From Paracoccus methylovorus (GTDB taxonomy: Bacteria; Pseudomonadota; Alphaproteobacteria; Rhodobacterales; Rhodobacteraceae), in NCBI RefSeq assembly GCF_016919705.1, contig NZ_CP070371.1, positions 1,440,001-1,499,640 on the forward strand: 59,640 bases of DNA, in the 5' to 3' direction. The position numbers were made by a program, and so were the translations under genes. Below are positions 44,034 through 54,422 of this stretch, piece by piece. Each line of letters opens with the position of its first letter. Positions within the stretch are counted from its first letter, which is position 1. The notes beneath the pieces are model-generated. The model saw only the letters and a program-made list of their open reading frames with translations. It did no database searches and was not told where the DNA came from.

Positions 44034-45746
44034 ATGCCGGGACCCGGTCAAACCGAGGCAACCGCAGAAGACCGCGCAGCGTTCCTGGATCGCCTGCGCC
44101 GCATCGTCGGGCCGGCGGAAGTGCTGACCGCTGACCGCGCCACCCGTCGTTATACCCGTGGCTTCCGCTATGGCGAAGGGGCGGTTGCCGCAGTGGTGCG
44201 CCCCGGATCGCTGGTCCAGATGTGGCGGGTGCTCAACGCCGCCATCGCCTCGGGCCGGACGGTCATTTTGCAGGCGGCCAATACCGGCCTGACCGGCGGC
44301 TCGACTCCATGGGGTCAGGATTATGACCGCGAGATCGTGCTGATTTCCGTCATGCGGCTGAAAGGCATTCATCTGCTCGGCGGAGGCGAGCAGGTGGTCT
44401 GCATGCCCGGCGCAACGCTGGATGCGCTGGAAAAGCAGCTCCGCCCGCTGGGTCGGGAACCGCATTCCGTCATCGGCTCGTCCTGCATCGGCGCCTCGGT
44501 GCTTGGGGGCGTATGCAACAATTCCGGCGGTGCGCTGATCCAGCGCGGGCCGGCCTATACCCAGATGAGCCTTTATGCCGAGGTCCGCGAGGACGGCTCG
44601 GTCGCGCTGGTCAACCATCTGGGCCTTGATCTGGGCGACGACCCGGAAGAAATGCTGGCCCGGCTGGAACAGGGCCGCCTGCCGGCACCCGCGCCCACCG
44701 ACGCCTGGGCCTCGGACCGCGAATATGCCGAGCATGTCCGCGATATCGAGGCGGCGACCCCGGCCCGTTTCAACGCCGATCCCCGCCGCCTGCACGAGGC
44801 ATCGGGCTGCGCCGGCAAGCTGGCGGTCTTTGCCGTGCGGCTGGACACGTTTCAGGCCGAGAAAGAGACGGCCGTATTCTACATCGGCAGCAACGACCCC
44901 ACCGAACTGACCGAGATCCGCCGCCATATCCTTGCGAATTTCGACAGCCTGCCCATCGCCGGCGAATACATCCATCGCGAAGCCTATGATGTGGCGGCGA
45001 AATACGGCAAGGATACGTTCCTGTTCATCCGACACGCGGGCACCGACCGGATGCCCGCCTTTTTTGCCGCAAAGGCGCGTATGGACGGCCTGACCGAACG
45101 GCTGGGGCTGGGCACGACGCTGTCGGACCGGCTTGCCCAGGGCATAGCGGCGCTGGCGCCGCAGCATCTGCCCAAGCGCATGAATGCGTTTCGCGACCGC
45201 TACGAACACCACCTGCTTTTGCGCATGGGCGGCACCGGCATCGCCGAGGCGCGCAGCTATCTGGCCACCCTCTTTCCCTCGGCGCAGGGCGATATGTTCG
45301 AATGCACCGCCGATGAGGGCAAGGCCGCATTCCTGCACCGTTTCGCAGTCGCAGGCGCCGCCGTGCGCTATCGCGCCATCCATGCCCGCGAGGTCGAGGA
45401 TATCGTCGCCCTCGACATCGCACTACGCCGCAACGACCGCGACTGGGTCGAGACACTGCCCCCCGATCTGGATGCGAAGATCGCAAAAAAACTTTATTAC
45501 GGCCATTTCTTCTGCCACGTCTTCCATCAGGACTACGTCGTGAAAAAAGGTCATGACTGCATGGCGGTCGAACATGAGATGTGGCGCCTTCTGGACCAGC
45601 GCGGCGCCGAATACCCCGCCGAGCACAACGTCGGCCATCTTTACCATGCCAAGCCGGAACTGGCCGGGTTTTACCGGCAACTGGACCCCACCAACAGCCT
45701 GAACCCCGGCATCGGCCAGACATCGAAATGCGCACACTGGCATTGA
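44034..45746 (+). CDS. dld: quinone-dependent D-lactate dehydrogenase
   Basis: FAD-containing peripheral membrane enzyme oxidising D-lactate to pyruvate and passing electrons to quinone, 570 residues. The FAD_binding_4 region includes [35 protein letters not shown] and [32 protein letters not shown]. The C-terminal Lact-deh-memb domain is characteristic of the E. coli Dld type ([22 protein letters not shown], then [31 protein letters not shown]). GGGAGGGG precedes the ATG at 44034. First gene of the lactate operon. Confidence 0.95.
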   Translation: MPGPGQTEATAEDRAAFLDRLRRIVGPAEVLTADRATRRYTRGFRYGEGAVAAVVRPGSLVQMWRVLNAAIASGRTVILQAANTGLTGGSTPWGQDYDREIVLISVMRLKGIHLLGGGEQVVCMPGATLDALEKQLRPLGREPHSVIGSSCIGASVLGGVCNNSGGALIQRGPAYTQMSLYAEVREDGSVALVNHLGLDLGDDPEEMLARLEQGRLPAPAPTDAWASDREYAEHVRDIEAATPARFNADPRRLHEASGCAGKLAVFAVRLDTFQAEKETAVFYIGSNDPTELTEIRRHILANFDSLPIAGEYIHREAYDVAAKYGKDTFLFIRHAGTDRMPAFFAAKARMDGLTERLGLGTTLSDRLAQGIAALAPQHLPKRMNAFRDRYEHHLLLRMGGTGIAEARSYLATLFPSAQGDMFECTADEGKAAFLHRFAVAGAAVRYRAIHAREVEDIVALDIALRRNDRDWVETLPPDLDAKIAKKLYYGHFFCHVFHQDYVVKKGHDCMAVEHEMWRLLDQRGAEYPAEHNVGHLYHAKPELAGFYRQLDPTNSLNPGIGQTSKCAHWH

Positions 45747-45785
45747 CCGCATCGTTCGTGCCCACTGCACGTCCAAACGACCCTG

Positions 45786-45828
45786 TCAGCATCTGCTGAA
45801 CAGAACACAAAACGGCAGAACCTGCCGT
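45786..45828 (+). other. two hairpins in the dld-lldP intercistronic gap
   Basis: TCAGCA-TC-TGCTGA (45786-45799) and ACGGCAG-AAC-CTGCCGT (45812-45828) are perfect short stems just before the lldP ribosome-binding site (GGAGGAGG). They may stabilise or separate messages within the operon. Confidence 0.45.
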
Positions 45829-45846
45829 CACTTCGGAGGAGGAAAA

Positions 45847-47619
45847 ATGGCTGAACCAATAACATTCATCTTGGCGCTCCTGCCCATAGCCACGGTTTTC
45901 GTGCTGCTGGTGGTGCTGGCGCGTTCCGCCAAGTTCTCGATGTTCGTGGCCTATGTCGTGACGGTAGCAACCGCGCTGCTGGTCTGGGGCACGGAACTGA
46001 ACAAGATCATGGGCGCAACCGTCAATGGCTTCGTGACTGCGGTCAGCCTTCTGTATATCGTGTTTGGCGCGATCCTGATGCTGTATACGCTTGAGGAAAG
46101 CGGCGGTATCCGCTCGATCCGCAGCGGCTTTACCAGCATTTCTCCGGACCGGCGGGTGCAGGCGATTATCATCGCATGGCTCTTCGGATCGCTGATCGAG
46201 GGGGCCTCAGGCTTCGGCACGCCGGCGGCCATTGCCGCGCCTTTGTTGGTCGCCATCGGGTTTCCCGCCATGGCCGCTGTCATGGTGACGCTGATCATTC
46301 AGAGCACACCAGTCTCTTTCGGTGCGGTCGGCACCCCGATCCTTGTCGGCGTCCGCACCGGGCTTGAGGGCCAGCCGATCGTCGATTCGACCATCGCTCC
46401 GACGCCCTTTTTCGACTACCTACTGGAAATCACAGTCAAGGTTGCGACCCTGCACGGGATCGTCGGCTTCCTGATCCCGCTGATCCTCGTAGGAATGCTG
46501 ACCCGCTTCTTCGGTGCCAACCGTTCCTTCCGCGAAGGGTTCCGCATCTGGAAGTTCGCGCTGTTCGCGGGGCTGGCCTTCACCGTTCCCTATTACATCA
46601 TCGCAATAATTCTCGGGCCCGAATTCCCATCGCTTCTGGGTGGTATCATCGGGTTGCTGATCGTGGTTCCCGCCGCCAAGCGGGGCTTCCTGATCCCTGC
46701 CGAGGTCTTCGACTTCCCGCCCCGCAAGGACTGGGATCCGGCATGGGTGGGCAAGCTGGATGATCTTGAGGATCACCATGCCAGCAAGCCGGTGATGCCG
46801 CTGCTGAAGGCGTGGGCGCCCTATGTCTTGGTCGTGCTCCTGTTGGTGCTGACCCGCACCGTCGGGCCGCTGAAGGCATGGCTGAACTCGCCCGAAGTGA
46901 CGATCGCGCTGGACAACCTGTTCAGCTCGGGCATCAACGCGCGCGTGCAGGTGCTGTATCTGCCGGGAACGATCCTGATCCTTGCCTCGGTCTTCACCTA
47001 CTTCTACCACGGCATGAAGGCCCGCGATTACGGAAAGGCGCTGCGGTCCTCGGGAACGGCCATGATTGCTGCCGCGCCCGCGCTGCTGCTGGCCGTGCCG
47101 ATGGTGCAGGTTTTCATCAACTCGGCATCCGATACTCTGGCCAGCATGCCCATCGTTCTGGCTGAAGGCGTGTCCTCGGTCGTCGGCTACGCATGGCCGA
47201 TGTTTGCGCCGCTGATCGGCGCGATGGGGGCCTTTGTCGCCGGCTCGAACACGATCAGCAACATGATGTTCTCGCTGTTCCAGTTCTCGACCGCCGAACA
47301 AATCGGTCTGGGCGCTGCAGGCGCGGGTACGGTCGTGGCCTTGCAGGCTATCGGGGGTGCCGCGGGCAACATGATCTGCGTGCATAACGTCGTTGCCGCA
47401 TCCGCGACTGTCGGTCTGACCGACCGCGAAGGCGAGATCATCCGCAAAACCCTGATCCCGATGGCCTACTATGTGGTTCAGGGCGGATTGCTCGGCTTTG
47501 CACTGCTGACGGGCAACCTTGCCTGGTGGGGCGCTGCCGTGATCTGGGCCGCCGCCGTTCTGTTCATCATGTCTCGCAGCAACGGTCGTGCCACCAATCC
47601 CGTAACTGCAACCAACTGA
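45847..47619 (+). CDS. lldP: L-lactate permease (LctP/LldP family)
   Basis: Lactate:proton symporter of 590 residues with about 12-14 membrane segments. The family signature [27 protein letters not shown] is near residue 115, followed by [17 protein letters not shown]. The C-terminal [26 protein letters not shown] region and [26 protein letters not shown] are also typical. GGAGGAGG precedes the ATG. It brings lactate (and glycolate in some species) to the two oxidising systems encoded on either side. Confidence 0.95.
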   Translation: MAEPITFILALLPIATVFVLLVVLARSAKFSMFVAYVVTVATALLVWGTELNKIMGATVNGFVTAVSLLYIVFGAILMLYTLEESGGIRSIRSGFTSISPDRRVQAIIIAWLFGSLIEGASGFGTPAAIAAPLLVAIGFPAMAAVMVTLIIQSTPVSFGAVGTPILVGVRTGLEGQPIVDSTIAPTPFFDYLLEITVKVATLHGIVGFLIPLILVGMLTRFFGANRSFREGFRIWKFALFAGLAFTVPYYIIAIILGPEFPSLLGGIIGLLIVVPAAKRGFLIPAEVFDFPPRKDWDPAWVGKLDDLEDHHASKPVMPLLKAWAPYVLVVLLLVLTRTVGPLKAWLNSPEVTIALDNLFSSGINARVQVLYLPGTILILASVFTYFYHGMKARDYGKALRSSGTAMIAAAPALLLAVPMVQVFINSASDTLASMPIVLAEGVSSVVGYAWPMFAPLIGAMGAFVAGSNTISNMMFSLFQFSTAEQIGLGAAGAGTVVALQAIGGAAGNMICVHNVVAASATVGLTDREGEIIRKTLIPMAYYVVQGGLLGFALLTGNLAWWGAAVIWAAAVLFIMSRSNGRATNPVTATN

Positions 47620-47627
47620 GGCCAAAA

Positions 47628-48401
47628 ATGACCGGAGAGCCACGTCCCAGGGTCGGTCTGTTCGTGACCTGCCTTGTCGATGCCATCCGCCCGCAAATCG
47701 GCTTCGCAGCCATCGAGCTTCTGCAAGAGGCCGGTTGCGAGGTCGAGGTCCCGCAGGCCCAGACCTGCTGCGGCCAGCCGGCGCTGAACAGCGGCGACGA
47801 TGCCGATACGGTGCATCTGGCCCGCCAGACCATCGCCGCGTTCGAGGGCTACGACTATGTCGTCCTGCCCTCGGGCTCTTGCGCGGCGACGATGGTGCAC
47901 GGCTATCCGGAACTTCTTGCGGGCGACCCTGACTGGGCCGCCCGTGCGCATGCAATGGCCGCGAAAACCCATGAGATCACCAGCTTTCTGGCCGATGTCA
48001 TGGCTTTCGCGCCACAGGGGCGGAGGTGCGATGCCTCCGCCACCTATCACGACAGTTGCTCGGGCCTGCGCGAGCTTGGCATCGCCGCGCAGCCGCGCGC
48101 ACTGCTGTCCCATGTCGAGGGGCTGGAGATGCGGGGGCTTGCCGGCAACGATGTCTGCTGCGGTTTCGGCGGCACCTTCTGCGTGAAATATTCCGACATC
48201 TCGAACGCCATCGCCAATGAAAAAGCCGAGGCGGTCGAGGCGACCGGCGCCGACATCCTTCTGGCCGGCGATCTGGGCTGCCTGATGAACATGGCCGGCA
48301 AGCTGAACCGGCGCGGCGCGAAAACCCGCTGCTTCCACACCATCGAGGTGCTGTCCGGCCGCACCTCTGGCCCCGCCATCGGCGAAGAGGGCGCGCCATG
48401 A
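47628..48401 (+). CDS. lutA: L-lactate utilisation protein LutA (YkgE-type)
   Basis: Cysteine-rich subunit of the LutABC L-lactate-oxidising complex, 257 residues. Two CCG domains are present: QTCCGQPALNSGD (Cys47-Cys48) and NDVCCGFGGTFCVKYSDIS, the latter in the second half. These bind Fe-S in related heterodisulfide reductases. The start at 47628 comes eight bases after lldP. The last codons overlap lutB (ATGA). LutA acts with LutB and LutC to convert L-lactate to pyruvate, so the operon handles both isomers. Confidence 0.94.
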   Translation: MTGEPRPRVGLFVTCLVDAIRPQIGFAAIELLQEAGCEVEVPQAQTCCGQPALNSGDDADTVHLARQTIAAFEGYDYVVLPSGSCAATMVHGYPELLAGDPDWAARAHAMAAKTHEITSFLADVMAFAPQGRRCDASATYHDSCSGLRELGIAAQPRALLSHVEGLEMRGLAGNDVCCGFGGTFCVKYSDISNAIANEKAEAVEATGADILLAGDLGCLMNMAGKLNRRGAKTRCFHTIEVLSGRTSGPAIGEEGAP

Positions 48402-49816
48402 CCGCTGCCGCCCAACCTGCCTTCAAGGATCGCGCCAAGGCGGCGCTGGCCGATCCCACGCTCAAGCTGGCCATCGACCGCACCACCGGCAACGCCGAGC
48501 GTAAGCGCGCCGCCGCCCTTGCCGCTTTCCCGGAATTCGAATCCGCCCGCGCCCGTGGCAAGGCGATCAAGGATCACGTCGTCGCCCATCTCGACCATTA
48601 TCTCGAGATGTTCGAGCGAAACGCCATCGCCAGCGGTGCGCAGGTGCATTGGGCCGCGGATGATGCCGAGGCCCGCGCCATCGTCACCCGCATCTGCCTT
48701 GCCGCCGATGCAAAGCTTGTCACCCGTTCGAAATCCATGCTGGGCGAGGAAATCGGCCTGCCGCACGCGCTGGCCGATGCCGGGATCGAACGGGTCGAGA
48801 CCGACCTGGCCGAGCATATCATCCAGCTTGCCGGCGAACCTCCGTCGCATATCATCTGGCCCGCCATGCACCGCACGCGCGAGCAGGTGGCCGAACTGTT
48901 CAAGGCCGGCCACCACCCGCCCCCCGCCGCCGAGGACCCGGCGACCATGGTGCAAAGCGCCCGCATCCAGTTGCGCGCCAAGTTCCTGAATGCCGATGTG
49001 GGCATTTCGGGGGCGAATTTTCTGGTCGCCGACACCGGCGCGACCTGCACCGTCACCAACGAAGGCAATGCCGAGCTGACCACCACGCCGCCGCGTATCC
49101 ATATCGTGACGGCGGGCATCGAAAAGATCGTGCCCTCGACCGCGCATGCCTTCGCGCTGTTGCGCCTGCTTGTCCGCTCGGCGACGGGCGGAGAGATGAC
49201 GCAATACACCACGTTTCATTGCGGCCCCAAACGCCCCGGCGATGCCGACGGCCCCGAGGAAATGCACATCGTTCTGGTCGATAACGGCCGCACCCGGATG
49301 CTGGCGAACGAATTCCGCGAGATGCTGCGCTGCATCCGCTGCGGCGCCTGCATGAACCATTGCGTCGTCTATCGCCAGATCGGCGGCCACGCCTATGGCG
49401 GGACCTATCCCGGCCCGATGGGCTCGGTCCTGACGCCGGTGCTGGACGGGCTTGCAGCGTCGCGCGATCTGCCCAATGCCTGCACCATGAACGGCCGCTG
49501 CGCCGAGGTCTGCCCGGTCGGCATCCCGCTGCCCACGCTGTTGCGCGGCTGGCGCAGGCGTAGCTGGCGCGAAGGGCTGGAGCCTAGCTCGCTGCGCGCC
49601 GGCATCGGGATCTGGGCGCAATTCGCCCGCCGCCCCCGGCTTTATCGCCTTGCCAGCCGCATCGGCGTGCGGGTGATGCGGCTTTTCGGCAAGGGTGGCT
49701 GGATTTCGCGGATGCCGCTGGCCGGCGGCTGGACCGATTACCGCGACCTGCCGCGACCGCCCGGCCGCACCTTCATGGAGCAATACCGCGACCAGCAGAA
49801 AGGCCGCCGCCAATGA
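48398..49816 (+). CDS. lutB: L-lactate utilisation protein LutB (YkgF-type iron-sulfur protein)
   Basis: Iron-sulfur subunit of LutABC, 472 residues. An N-terminal LUD domain (about 70-300; SMLGEEIGLPHAL, DVGISGANFLVADTGATCTVTNEGN) is followed by two cluster motifs: CIRCGACMNHC (Cys312/315/318/322) and the ACTMNGRCAEVCPVGI set, the ferredoxin-like region joined to DUF3390. It begins inside the lutA stop codon and ends inside the lutC start, so all three subunits are translationally coupled. Confidence 0.95.
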   Translation: MTAAAQPAFKDRAKAALADPTLKLAIDRTTGNAERKRAAALAAFPEFESARARGKAIKDHVVAHLDHYLEMFERNAIASGAQVHWAADDAEARAIVTRICLAADAKLVTRSKSMLGEEIGLPHALADAGIERVETDLAEHIIQLAGEPPSHIIWPAMHRTREQVAELFKAGHHPPPAAEDPATMVQSARIQLRAKFLNADVGISGANFLVADTGATCTVTNEGNAELTTTPPRIHIVTAGIEKIVPSTAHAFALLRLLVRSATGGEMTQYTTFHCGPKRPGDADGPEEMHIVLVDNGRTRMLANEFREMLRCIRCGACMNHCVVYRQIGGHAYGGTYPGPMGSVLTPVLDGLAASRDLPNACTMNGRCAEVCPVGIPLPTLLRGWRRRSWREGLEPSSLRAGIGIWAQFARRPRLYRLASRIGVRVMRLFGKGGWISRMPLAGGWTDYRDLPRPPGRTFMEQYRDQQKGRRQ

Positions 49817-50460
49817 CCGCCCGCGACCGCATCCTGAACGCGATCCGCACCGGCCTTGGCCTGCCCCCGGCCGCGCCCGCAGAGATCGCCGCAAGTGCCG
49901 CAGCCCTGCTCGACCAGCCTCAGACCGCCCGCCCCCGCCTTGCCGCGCCGGACCTTGCGCAGGCTTTTGCGGCCAAGGCCACGGCGCTTGGCACCACCAT
50001 CGGCCGCGTGGCCGGCATGGCTCAGGTGCCGCAGGCCCTGCGCCGCTATCTGGACGCCCATGGCCTGCCGGCCAGCTTTGCCCTGCAGCCCACGCCCGAA
50101 CTGACCGGGCTCGACTGGACCGGCACGACCCCGCATACCGGCGTCGCCCCCAACGAGCCCGTGGCACTTGGCCTTGCGCTTTACGGCATCGCGGAAAGCG
50201 GCTCTTTGGTGATCCACTCGGGGGCCGACAACCCGATCCTGCTGTCCTTTCTGCCGCTGCATCACATCGTGGTGCTGCGTGAAACCACGCTTTTGCCCTA
50301 TCTTGAAGATTACGCGGCCCGCATGACCACGCAGCCCGTCCCGCGCAACGCCATCCTCATCACCGGCCCCAGCGGCACCACCGATATCGAGGGCAGCTAT
50401 GTGCGCGGCGCGCATGGCCCGGGTTTCCTGCATGTCATCGTGATCGGGGACGCCGCCTAG
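49813..50460 (+). CDS. lutC: L-lactate utilisation protein LutC (YkgG-type)
   Basis: Third LutABC subunit, 215 residues, a LUD-domain protein. The C-terminal half holds the conserved region (YGIAESGSLVIHSGADNPILLSFLPLHHIVVL, then NAILITGPSGTTDIEGSYVRGAHGPGFLHVIVIGD). The N-terminal third is less conserved and rich in alanine and proline. It overlaps lutB by four bases. A weak hairpin GGGGC/GCCCC (50464-50481) follows the stop. Confidence 0.93.
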   Translation: MTARDRILNAIRTGLGLPPAAPAEIAASAAALLDQPQTARPRLAAPDLAQAFAAKATALGTTIGRVAGMAQVPQALRRYLDAHGLPASFALQPTPELTGLDWTGTTPHTGVAPNEPVALGLALYGIAESGSLVIHSGADNPILLSFLPLHHIVVLRETTLLPYLEDYAARMTTQPVPRNAILITGPSGTTDIEGSYVRGAHGPGFLHVIVIGDAA

Positions 50461-50523
50461 GCAGGGGCTGGCAATGGCCCCGATTTGCCCTAGCATCGGC
50501 CTGCCCGTCCGATGGAGGCAGCG

Positions 50524-51081
50524 ATGCCAAACGCCCCGCAGCCGCAGGAAAAGCCGCAACTGCATTTCCTGCTTTTCGTCGCCGTTCCGCCGCCCGAGGT
50601 GGTGGCGCAGATCGAACAGGCGTGGAGCCTTGCAAACCGCCGCGACCGCTTTCGCCGCGCCACGCTGCATATGACCATCCTGCCGGTGGACCGCACCTAT
50701 CAATTCACGCCCGAAATGGTGGCCGCGCTGTCCCAACCGCTCGACGGGCTGGACTTTCCCGCCTTCGACCTGACGCTGGATCTGCTGACCACCTTCGGCC
50801 CGCAGCGCCGGCGCGACCGGCCGCTGGTGCTGACCGGCCGGCAGGAAAACCCCGCACCCGACGCGCTTTGCCAGATGCTGTGGCACCGGCTGGCGCGCAG
50901 CGGGCTGGGCGTGCCGCGCCACCGCGTGACGCCGCATGTGACGCTGGCCTATGGCAAGCCGCTGCCGCCCGACGGCATACCGGTGCCCCCGGTGCATTGG
51001 CGGGTGGACGAGTTGGTGCTGATCGACAGCCTGCAAGGGCTGGGCCGACACGTGCCGCTGGCCCGCTGGCGGCTGGCCTGA
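50524..51081 (+). CDS. thpR: 2'-5' RNA ligase / cyclic phosphodiesterase family protein
   Basis: 2H phosphoesterase of 185 residues. The two catalytic HxT motifs are LHMTIL (His49) and PHVTLAYG (His138). ThpR-type enzymes open RNA 2',3'-cyclic phosphates and join tRNA halves by 2'-5' bonds in vitro; the physiological role is unclear. Two ATGs are possible; GGAGG lies between them (50514-50518), just before the second at 50524, which is therefore chosen. It is 63 bases after lutC and may be a separate unit. Confidence 0.85.
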   Translation: MPNAPQPQEKPQLHFLLFVAVPPPEVVAQIEQAWSLANRRDRFRRATLHMTILPVDRTYQFTPEMVAALSQPLDGLDFPAFDLTLDLLTTFGPQRRRDRPLVLTGRQENPAPDALCQMLWHRLARSGLGVPRHRVTPHVTLAYGKPLPPDGIPVPPVHWRVDELVLIDSLQGLGRHVPLARWRLA

Positions 51082-51125
51082 ACCGCTTATCGACAATCCC
51101 ACACGCGCCCTCTATCCATGGCCCC

Positions 51126-51794
51126 ATGAGCGCAGGTTCAGAAGAAACATTGGCCGTCCGCATCAGCCGCGTGCTGGCCGACCGGATCGTCGCGGGCGAA
51201 ATCGGCCCGGGCGAGCGGCTGCGTCAGGACCATATCGCCGAGGAATTCGGTGCCAGCCACGTCCCCGTCCGCGAAGCCTTCCGTCGGCTCGAAGCCCAGG
51301 GTCTGGCGATCAGCGAACCGCGCCGCGGCGTGCGCGTCGCCGCCTTCGACCTGCCCGAGGTGCGCGAAGTGGCCGAGATGCGCGCCGCGCTGGAGGAACT
51401 GGCCCTGCGCCATGCCGCCCCGCATCTGACCCCCGCCATCCTGCACGCCGCCGAACAGGCAACCAAGGCCGGCGACGCCTCGCGCGATGTGCGCAGTTGG
51501 GAACAGGCAAACCGGCGTTTTCACAAGCTGATCCTGACGCCCTGCGCGATGCCGCGTCTCTTGGCCAATATCGACGACCTTCAGGCCGCCAGCGCCCGTT
51601 TCCTGTTCGCGGCGTGGCAGTCGAACTGGGAAACGCGCACCGATCACGACCACCGCGCCATCCTTGCCGCGCTGCGCCGGGGCGATGTCGATACCGCCTG
51701 CTCGACCTTGGCGCGGCATGTGCGTTGGATCGGCCGCCGCCCGGTGACGGCCACCGGAGGCAAGCAGCGCGACGCCTTTACCATCGTCGGCTAG
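51126..51794 (+). CDS. GntR-family (FCD) regulator, possible BioR
   Basis: Transcription regulator of 222 residues. The winged helix is at about 10-70 (GPGERLRQDHIAEEFGASHVPVREAFRRLEAQGLAI), followed by a short FCD-like helical domain. It converges on bioC with overlapping stop codons. BioR, the GntR-family biotin repressor of alphaproteobacteria, is often encoded beside bio genes, and the bioB promoter here has two BioR-like boxes, so this is a good BioR candidate. The assignment rests on position and family only; no BioR-specific residue was verified. Confidence 0.8.
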   Translation: MSAGSEETLAVRISRVLADRIVAGEIGPGERLRQDHIAEEFGASHVPVREAFRRLEAQGLAISEPRRGVRVAAFDLPEVREVAEMRAALEELALRHAAPHLTPAILHAAEQATKAGDASRDVRSWEQANRRFHKLILTPCAMPRLLANIDDLQAASARFLFAAWQSNWETRTDHDHRAILAALRRGDVDTACSTLARHVRWIGRRPVTATGGKQRDAFTIVG

Positions 51795-52534
51795 GCCCGC
51801 CGCTCCGCAACCAGCCAGCTTGCGACATAGGTCAACGGCACGCCCTGCGCCCCACCGTGGCATTCCTCGTAACACGCCAGAAAACCGCGTAGTGCGTTGG
51901 CCGAGCGGAACTGCCCCGCGCAAGCGTTGACTCCGGTGGCGCGCAGATGGCGCAAGACCTCCAGCGCGCCGGGAAAGTGCAGGGTGATGCGCCACTCACC
52001 CGCGCCACAAACCCGCCAACCGGCCGGCAGCAGCCCCGCCATCTCTGTCCCGGTCAGGCAGGACGGTGCCTGCGCCCGGCTGCCAAGGGCGCGCAGTTCG
52101 GGAAAATGCCCCGGACCAAAGCCCGATATCGCCAGATAGCCGCCCGGCACCACCGCCCGACACAACCGGTCCACCACCCGCGCCGGATCTGCCACCCATT
52201 GGATCATCGAGGCCGAGGCCGCCAGATCGACCGCTTCGGGCAGCGCCACCTCGGCAATATCGCCGGGCAGATAGACCGCCCGGACCCCCGGCAACACCGG
52301 CGCGGCCAAGTCGTTCAGCCACAGCGCCATGGGCCGCAGATCCAGCAGATGCCGCGTCAGATGGCCCGAACCATAGCCTGCCTCCAACACCCGCCCCGGC
52401 CGATGATCTGGCGTCGCGCAGCGATATGCGGCAAACAACCGCTCTGCGATCTGCCGCTGCGCCAGCGCCGCCTGATCGTATGTTTTCATGCCCCGTGCAA
52501 AGGATCGCGCCACCCGTTCGGCCGCCACGTTCAT
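51791..52534 (-). CDS. bioC: malonyl-ACP O-methyltransferase BioC-like
   Basis: SAM-dependent methyltransferase of 247 residues. It is expected to methylate malonyl-ACP so that fatty-acid synthesis can build pimeloyl-ACP methyl ester. The N terminus VARSFARGMKTYDQAALAQRQIAERL resembles BioC. The SAM-binding motif is VLEAGYGSGHLT, and later motifs are VDLAASASMIQWVADP and GGYLAISGFGPGHFPEL. It is last in bioBFDAGC; its ATG overlaps the bioG stop. The BioG-BioC order at the end of the operon matches the paired roles of ester formation and removal. Confidence 0.88.
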   Translation of the reverse strand: MNVAAERVARSFARGMKTYDQAALAQRQIAERLFAAYRCATPDHRPGRVLEAGYGSGHLTRHLLDLRPMALWLNDLAAPVLPGVRAVYLPGDIAEVALPEAVDLAASASMIQWVADPARVVDRLCRAVVPGGYLAISGFGPGHFPELRALGSRAQAPSCLTGTEMAGLLPAGWRVCGAGEWRITLHFPGALEVLRHLRATGVNACAGQFRSANALRGFLACYEECHGGAQGVPLTYVASWLVAERRA

Positions 52535-53139
52535 GCCAGCACCTCGGCCCAGTCGCGCCAGCCGGCAAAGGGATTGTGGCCGCTCTCCAGCACCTGCACC
52601 CGTTGCCCCTGCCAAGCCCGGCGCAGGTTGGGCAGGGCAAAGATGCGGTCGCGCGCGCCCAGCACGATCCGGTCGAAACATCGGGGCGTGGCGGCATCCC
52701 AGCCCATCACCGCCTGCAATTCCTCGCGCAGCGCGCCGATATCGGCGGGCGCAGCAACCGCGCATTCCGCACGGCGCGCGAATTGTCTCAGCGTGATCCC
52801 GGACAGGTTCGCCACTGTGGCGCGCATCTGCGCGCGCGCGATCCCCAGATCGTCGTTGCAGGGCGCCCATGACCCGCAGATCGCCACCCTGCGGCGAAAG
52901 CCGCGCAAAGCCGCGTCAGACAAGCGGCAGGCCGCCGCCACGCCGAACGAATAGGCCACCAAGTCTACCGCCGCATAGCCTGCCGGCAAATCCGGCAGGG
53001 CCGGATCGCGGTAATCCGACAGGACCAGCACATCGGCAGTCCCGGCAAGATGCCGGAACGGCTCGGCGCCCACCGCCCAGCCGGTCAGCACGACCAGCAA
53101 CTCCCGCGCACCCTCGCGCCGCAGCCACTCGGCCTTCAT
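52531..53139 (-). CDS. bioG: pimeloyl-ACP methyl ester esterase BioG-like (DUF452)
   Basis: Alpha/beta hydrolase of 202 residues that removes the methyl ester from pimeloyl-ACP, ending the BioC detour. The nucleophile elbow is AYSFGVA with Ser64, with an alanine in the first glycine position. GSWAPCNDDLGI and the terminal ESGHNPFAGWRDWAEV are typical of the BioG/DUF452 group. The ATG at 53139 overlaps the bioA stop codon; an ATG nine bases earlier is possible. Confidence 0.86.
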   Translation of the reverse strand: MKAEWLRREGARELLVVLTGWAVGAEPFRHLAGTADVLVLSDYRDPALPDLPAGYAAVDLVAYSFGVAAACRLSDAALRGFRRRVAICGSWAPCNDDLGIARAQMRATVANLSGITLRQFARRAECAVAAPADIGALREELQAVMGWDAATPRCFDRIVLGARDRIFALPNLRRAWQGQRVQVLESGHNPFAGWRDWAEVLA

Positions 53140-54422
53140 GCCTGCCATCCCGCAATTTCGACCATGGCCGCGCAGATGCGCGCGACCTCTGCGGGCGTGG
53201 TGACAAAGGGCGGCATACAGTAAAGCAGCCGGCCAAAGGGCCGCAGCCAGACCCCGCTTTCCCGGCAAAAGCCGTGCACGCGGCCCGTGTCCAGCGCCTC
53301 GCCCATCTCGATCACGCCGATGGCGCCCAGAACGCGCACATCCCGCACGCCCGCCAGCCCCCGCGCCGGGGCCAGTCCGCGCCGCAAGCCGTCCTCGATG
53401 CCCGCGACCTGCGCCAGCCAGCCGCCCTCCGCCAGCAGATCAAGGCTGGCGCAGGCCACGGCGCAGGCCAGCGGATTGCCCATGAAGGTCGGCCCATGCA
53501 TCAGCACCGGCGCAGGCCCCCCGGCAATCGCCCCCGCCACCCGGTCCGAGGCGACGGTGGCGGCAAATGTCATCATCCCCCCCGTCAGCGCCTTGCCGAT
53601 ACACAGGATATCCGGCACCACCCCCGCCCGATCCATGGCAAACAACGTGCCGGAGCGGCCGAAGCCGGTGGCGATCTCGTCCAGGATCAGCAGCACGCCG
53701 TGCCGGTCGCAAAGCGCCCGCAACCCTGCCAGCCAGCGCGGGTGATAAAACCACATGCCGCCCGCGCCCTGCACCACCGGCTCGACGATGAAAGCCGCGA
53801 TCCGATCCGCCTTTTCGGCAAACAGCGCCTCGACCGCGCCCAGCCCGTTCCGTGCCGGGTCGTCGGACCATTCCGCGCCAAAGGCGATGGGCGGGCGCGG
53901 CACGAAATGCTGCACCTGCAAGGCTGCGCCGAAATGGCTGTGCATGCCGTTTTCAGGGTCGCAAAGGCTCATCGCCTTCCAGGTGTCGCCGTAATAGCCG
54001 CCCCGTGCCGAGGCAAAGCCCACCCGCCCCGGATGCCCCAGTCCAAGCTGCGCCTGCACCGCCATCTTCAGCGCCACCTCGACCGCGACCGAGCCGCTGT
54101 CGGAATAAAAGATGCGGTCCAGCCCCTTGGGCAGCATCGCGACCAGCCGCTGCGCCAGCGCAATCGCCGGATCATGCGTCAGCCCGCCGAACATCACATG
54201 CGGCAGGCGTTCCAACTGCGCCCGCATCGCCGCCACCAGCCGGGGGTGGCGATGCCCATGCGCCGCAGCCCACCACGAGGACATGGCGTCGATCATCCGC
54301 GTCCCGTCCGACAGCGTCAGCCAGACCCCCTCGGCCTGCGCCACCAGATGCACCGGCCCGGGTTCCCGCATCGAGCCATAGGGATGCCACAGGTGCCTGC
54401 GCTCAAAGGCCAGATCCCCCAT
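53136..54422 (-). CDS. bioA: adenosylmethionine-8-amino-7-oxononanoate aminotransferase
   Basis: PLP aminotransferase using SAM as amino donor to make 7,8-diaminopelargonate, 428 residues. Class III features are LWHPYGSM at the N terminus with SSWWAAAHGHRHP, ILDEIATGFGRSGTLFA with the cofactor-binding aspartate, and CIGKALTGG with the PLP lysine. The ATG is fused to the bioD stop as TGATG. The longer in-frame stretch upstream lies inside bioD and is not used. Confidence 0.96.
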   Translation of the reverse strand: MGDLAFERRHLWHPYGSMREPGPVHLVAQAEGVWLTLSDGTRMIDAMSSWWAAAHGHRHPRLVAAMRAQLERLPHVMFGGLTHDPAIALAQRLVAMLPKGLDRIFYSDSGSVAVEVALKMAVQAQLGLGHPGRVGFASARGGYYGDTWKAMSLCDPENGMHSHFGAALQVQHFVPRPPIAFGAEWSDDPARNGLGAVEALFAEKADRIAAFIVEPVVQGAGGMWFYHPRWLAGLRALCDRHGVLLILDEIATGFGRSGTLFAMDRAGVVPDILCIGKALTGGMMTFAATVASDRVAGAIAGGPAPVLMHGPTFMGNPLACAVACASLDLLAEGGWLAQVAGIEDGLRRGLAPARGLAGVRDVRVLGAIGVIEMGEALDTGRVHGFCRESGVWLRPFGRLLYCMPPFVTTPAEVARICAAMVEIAGWQA

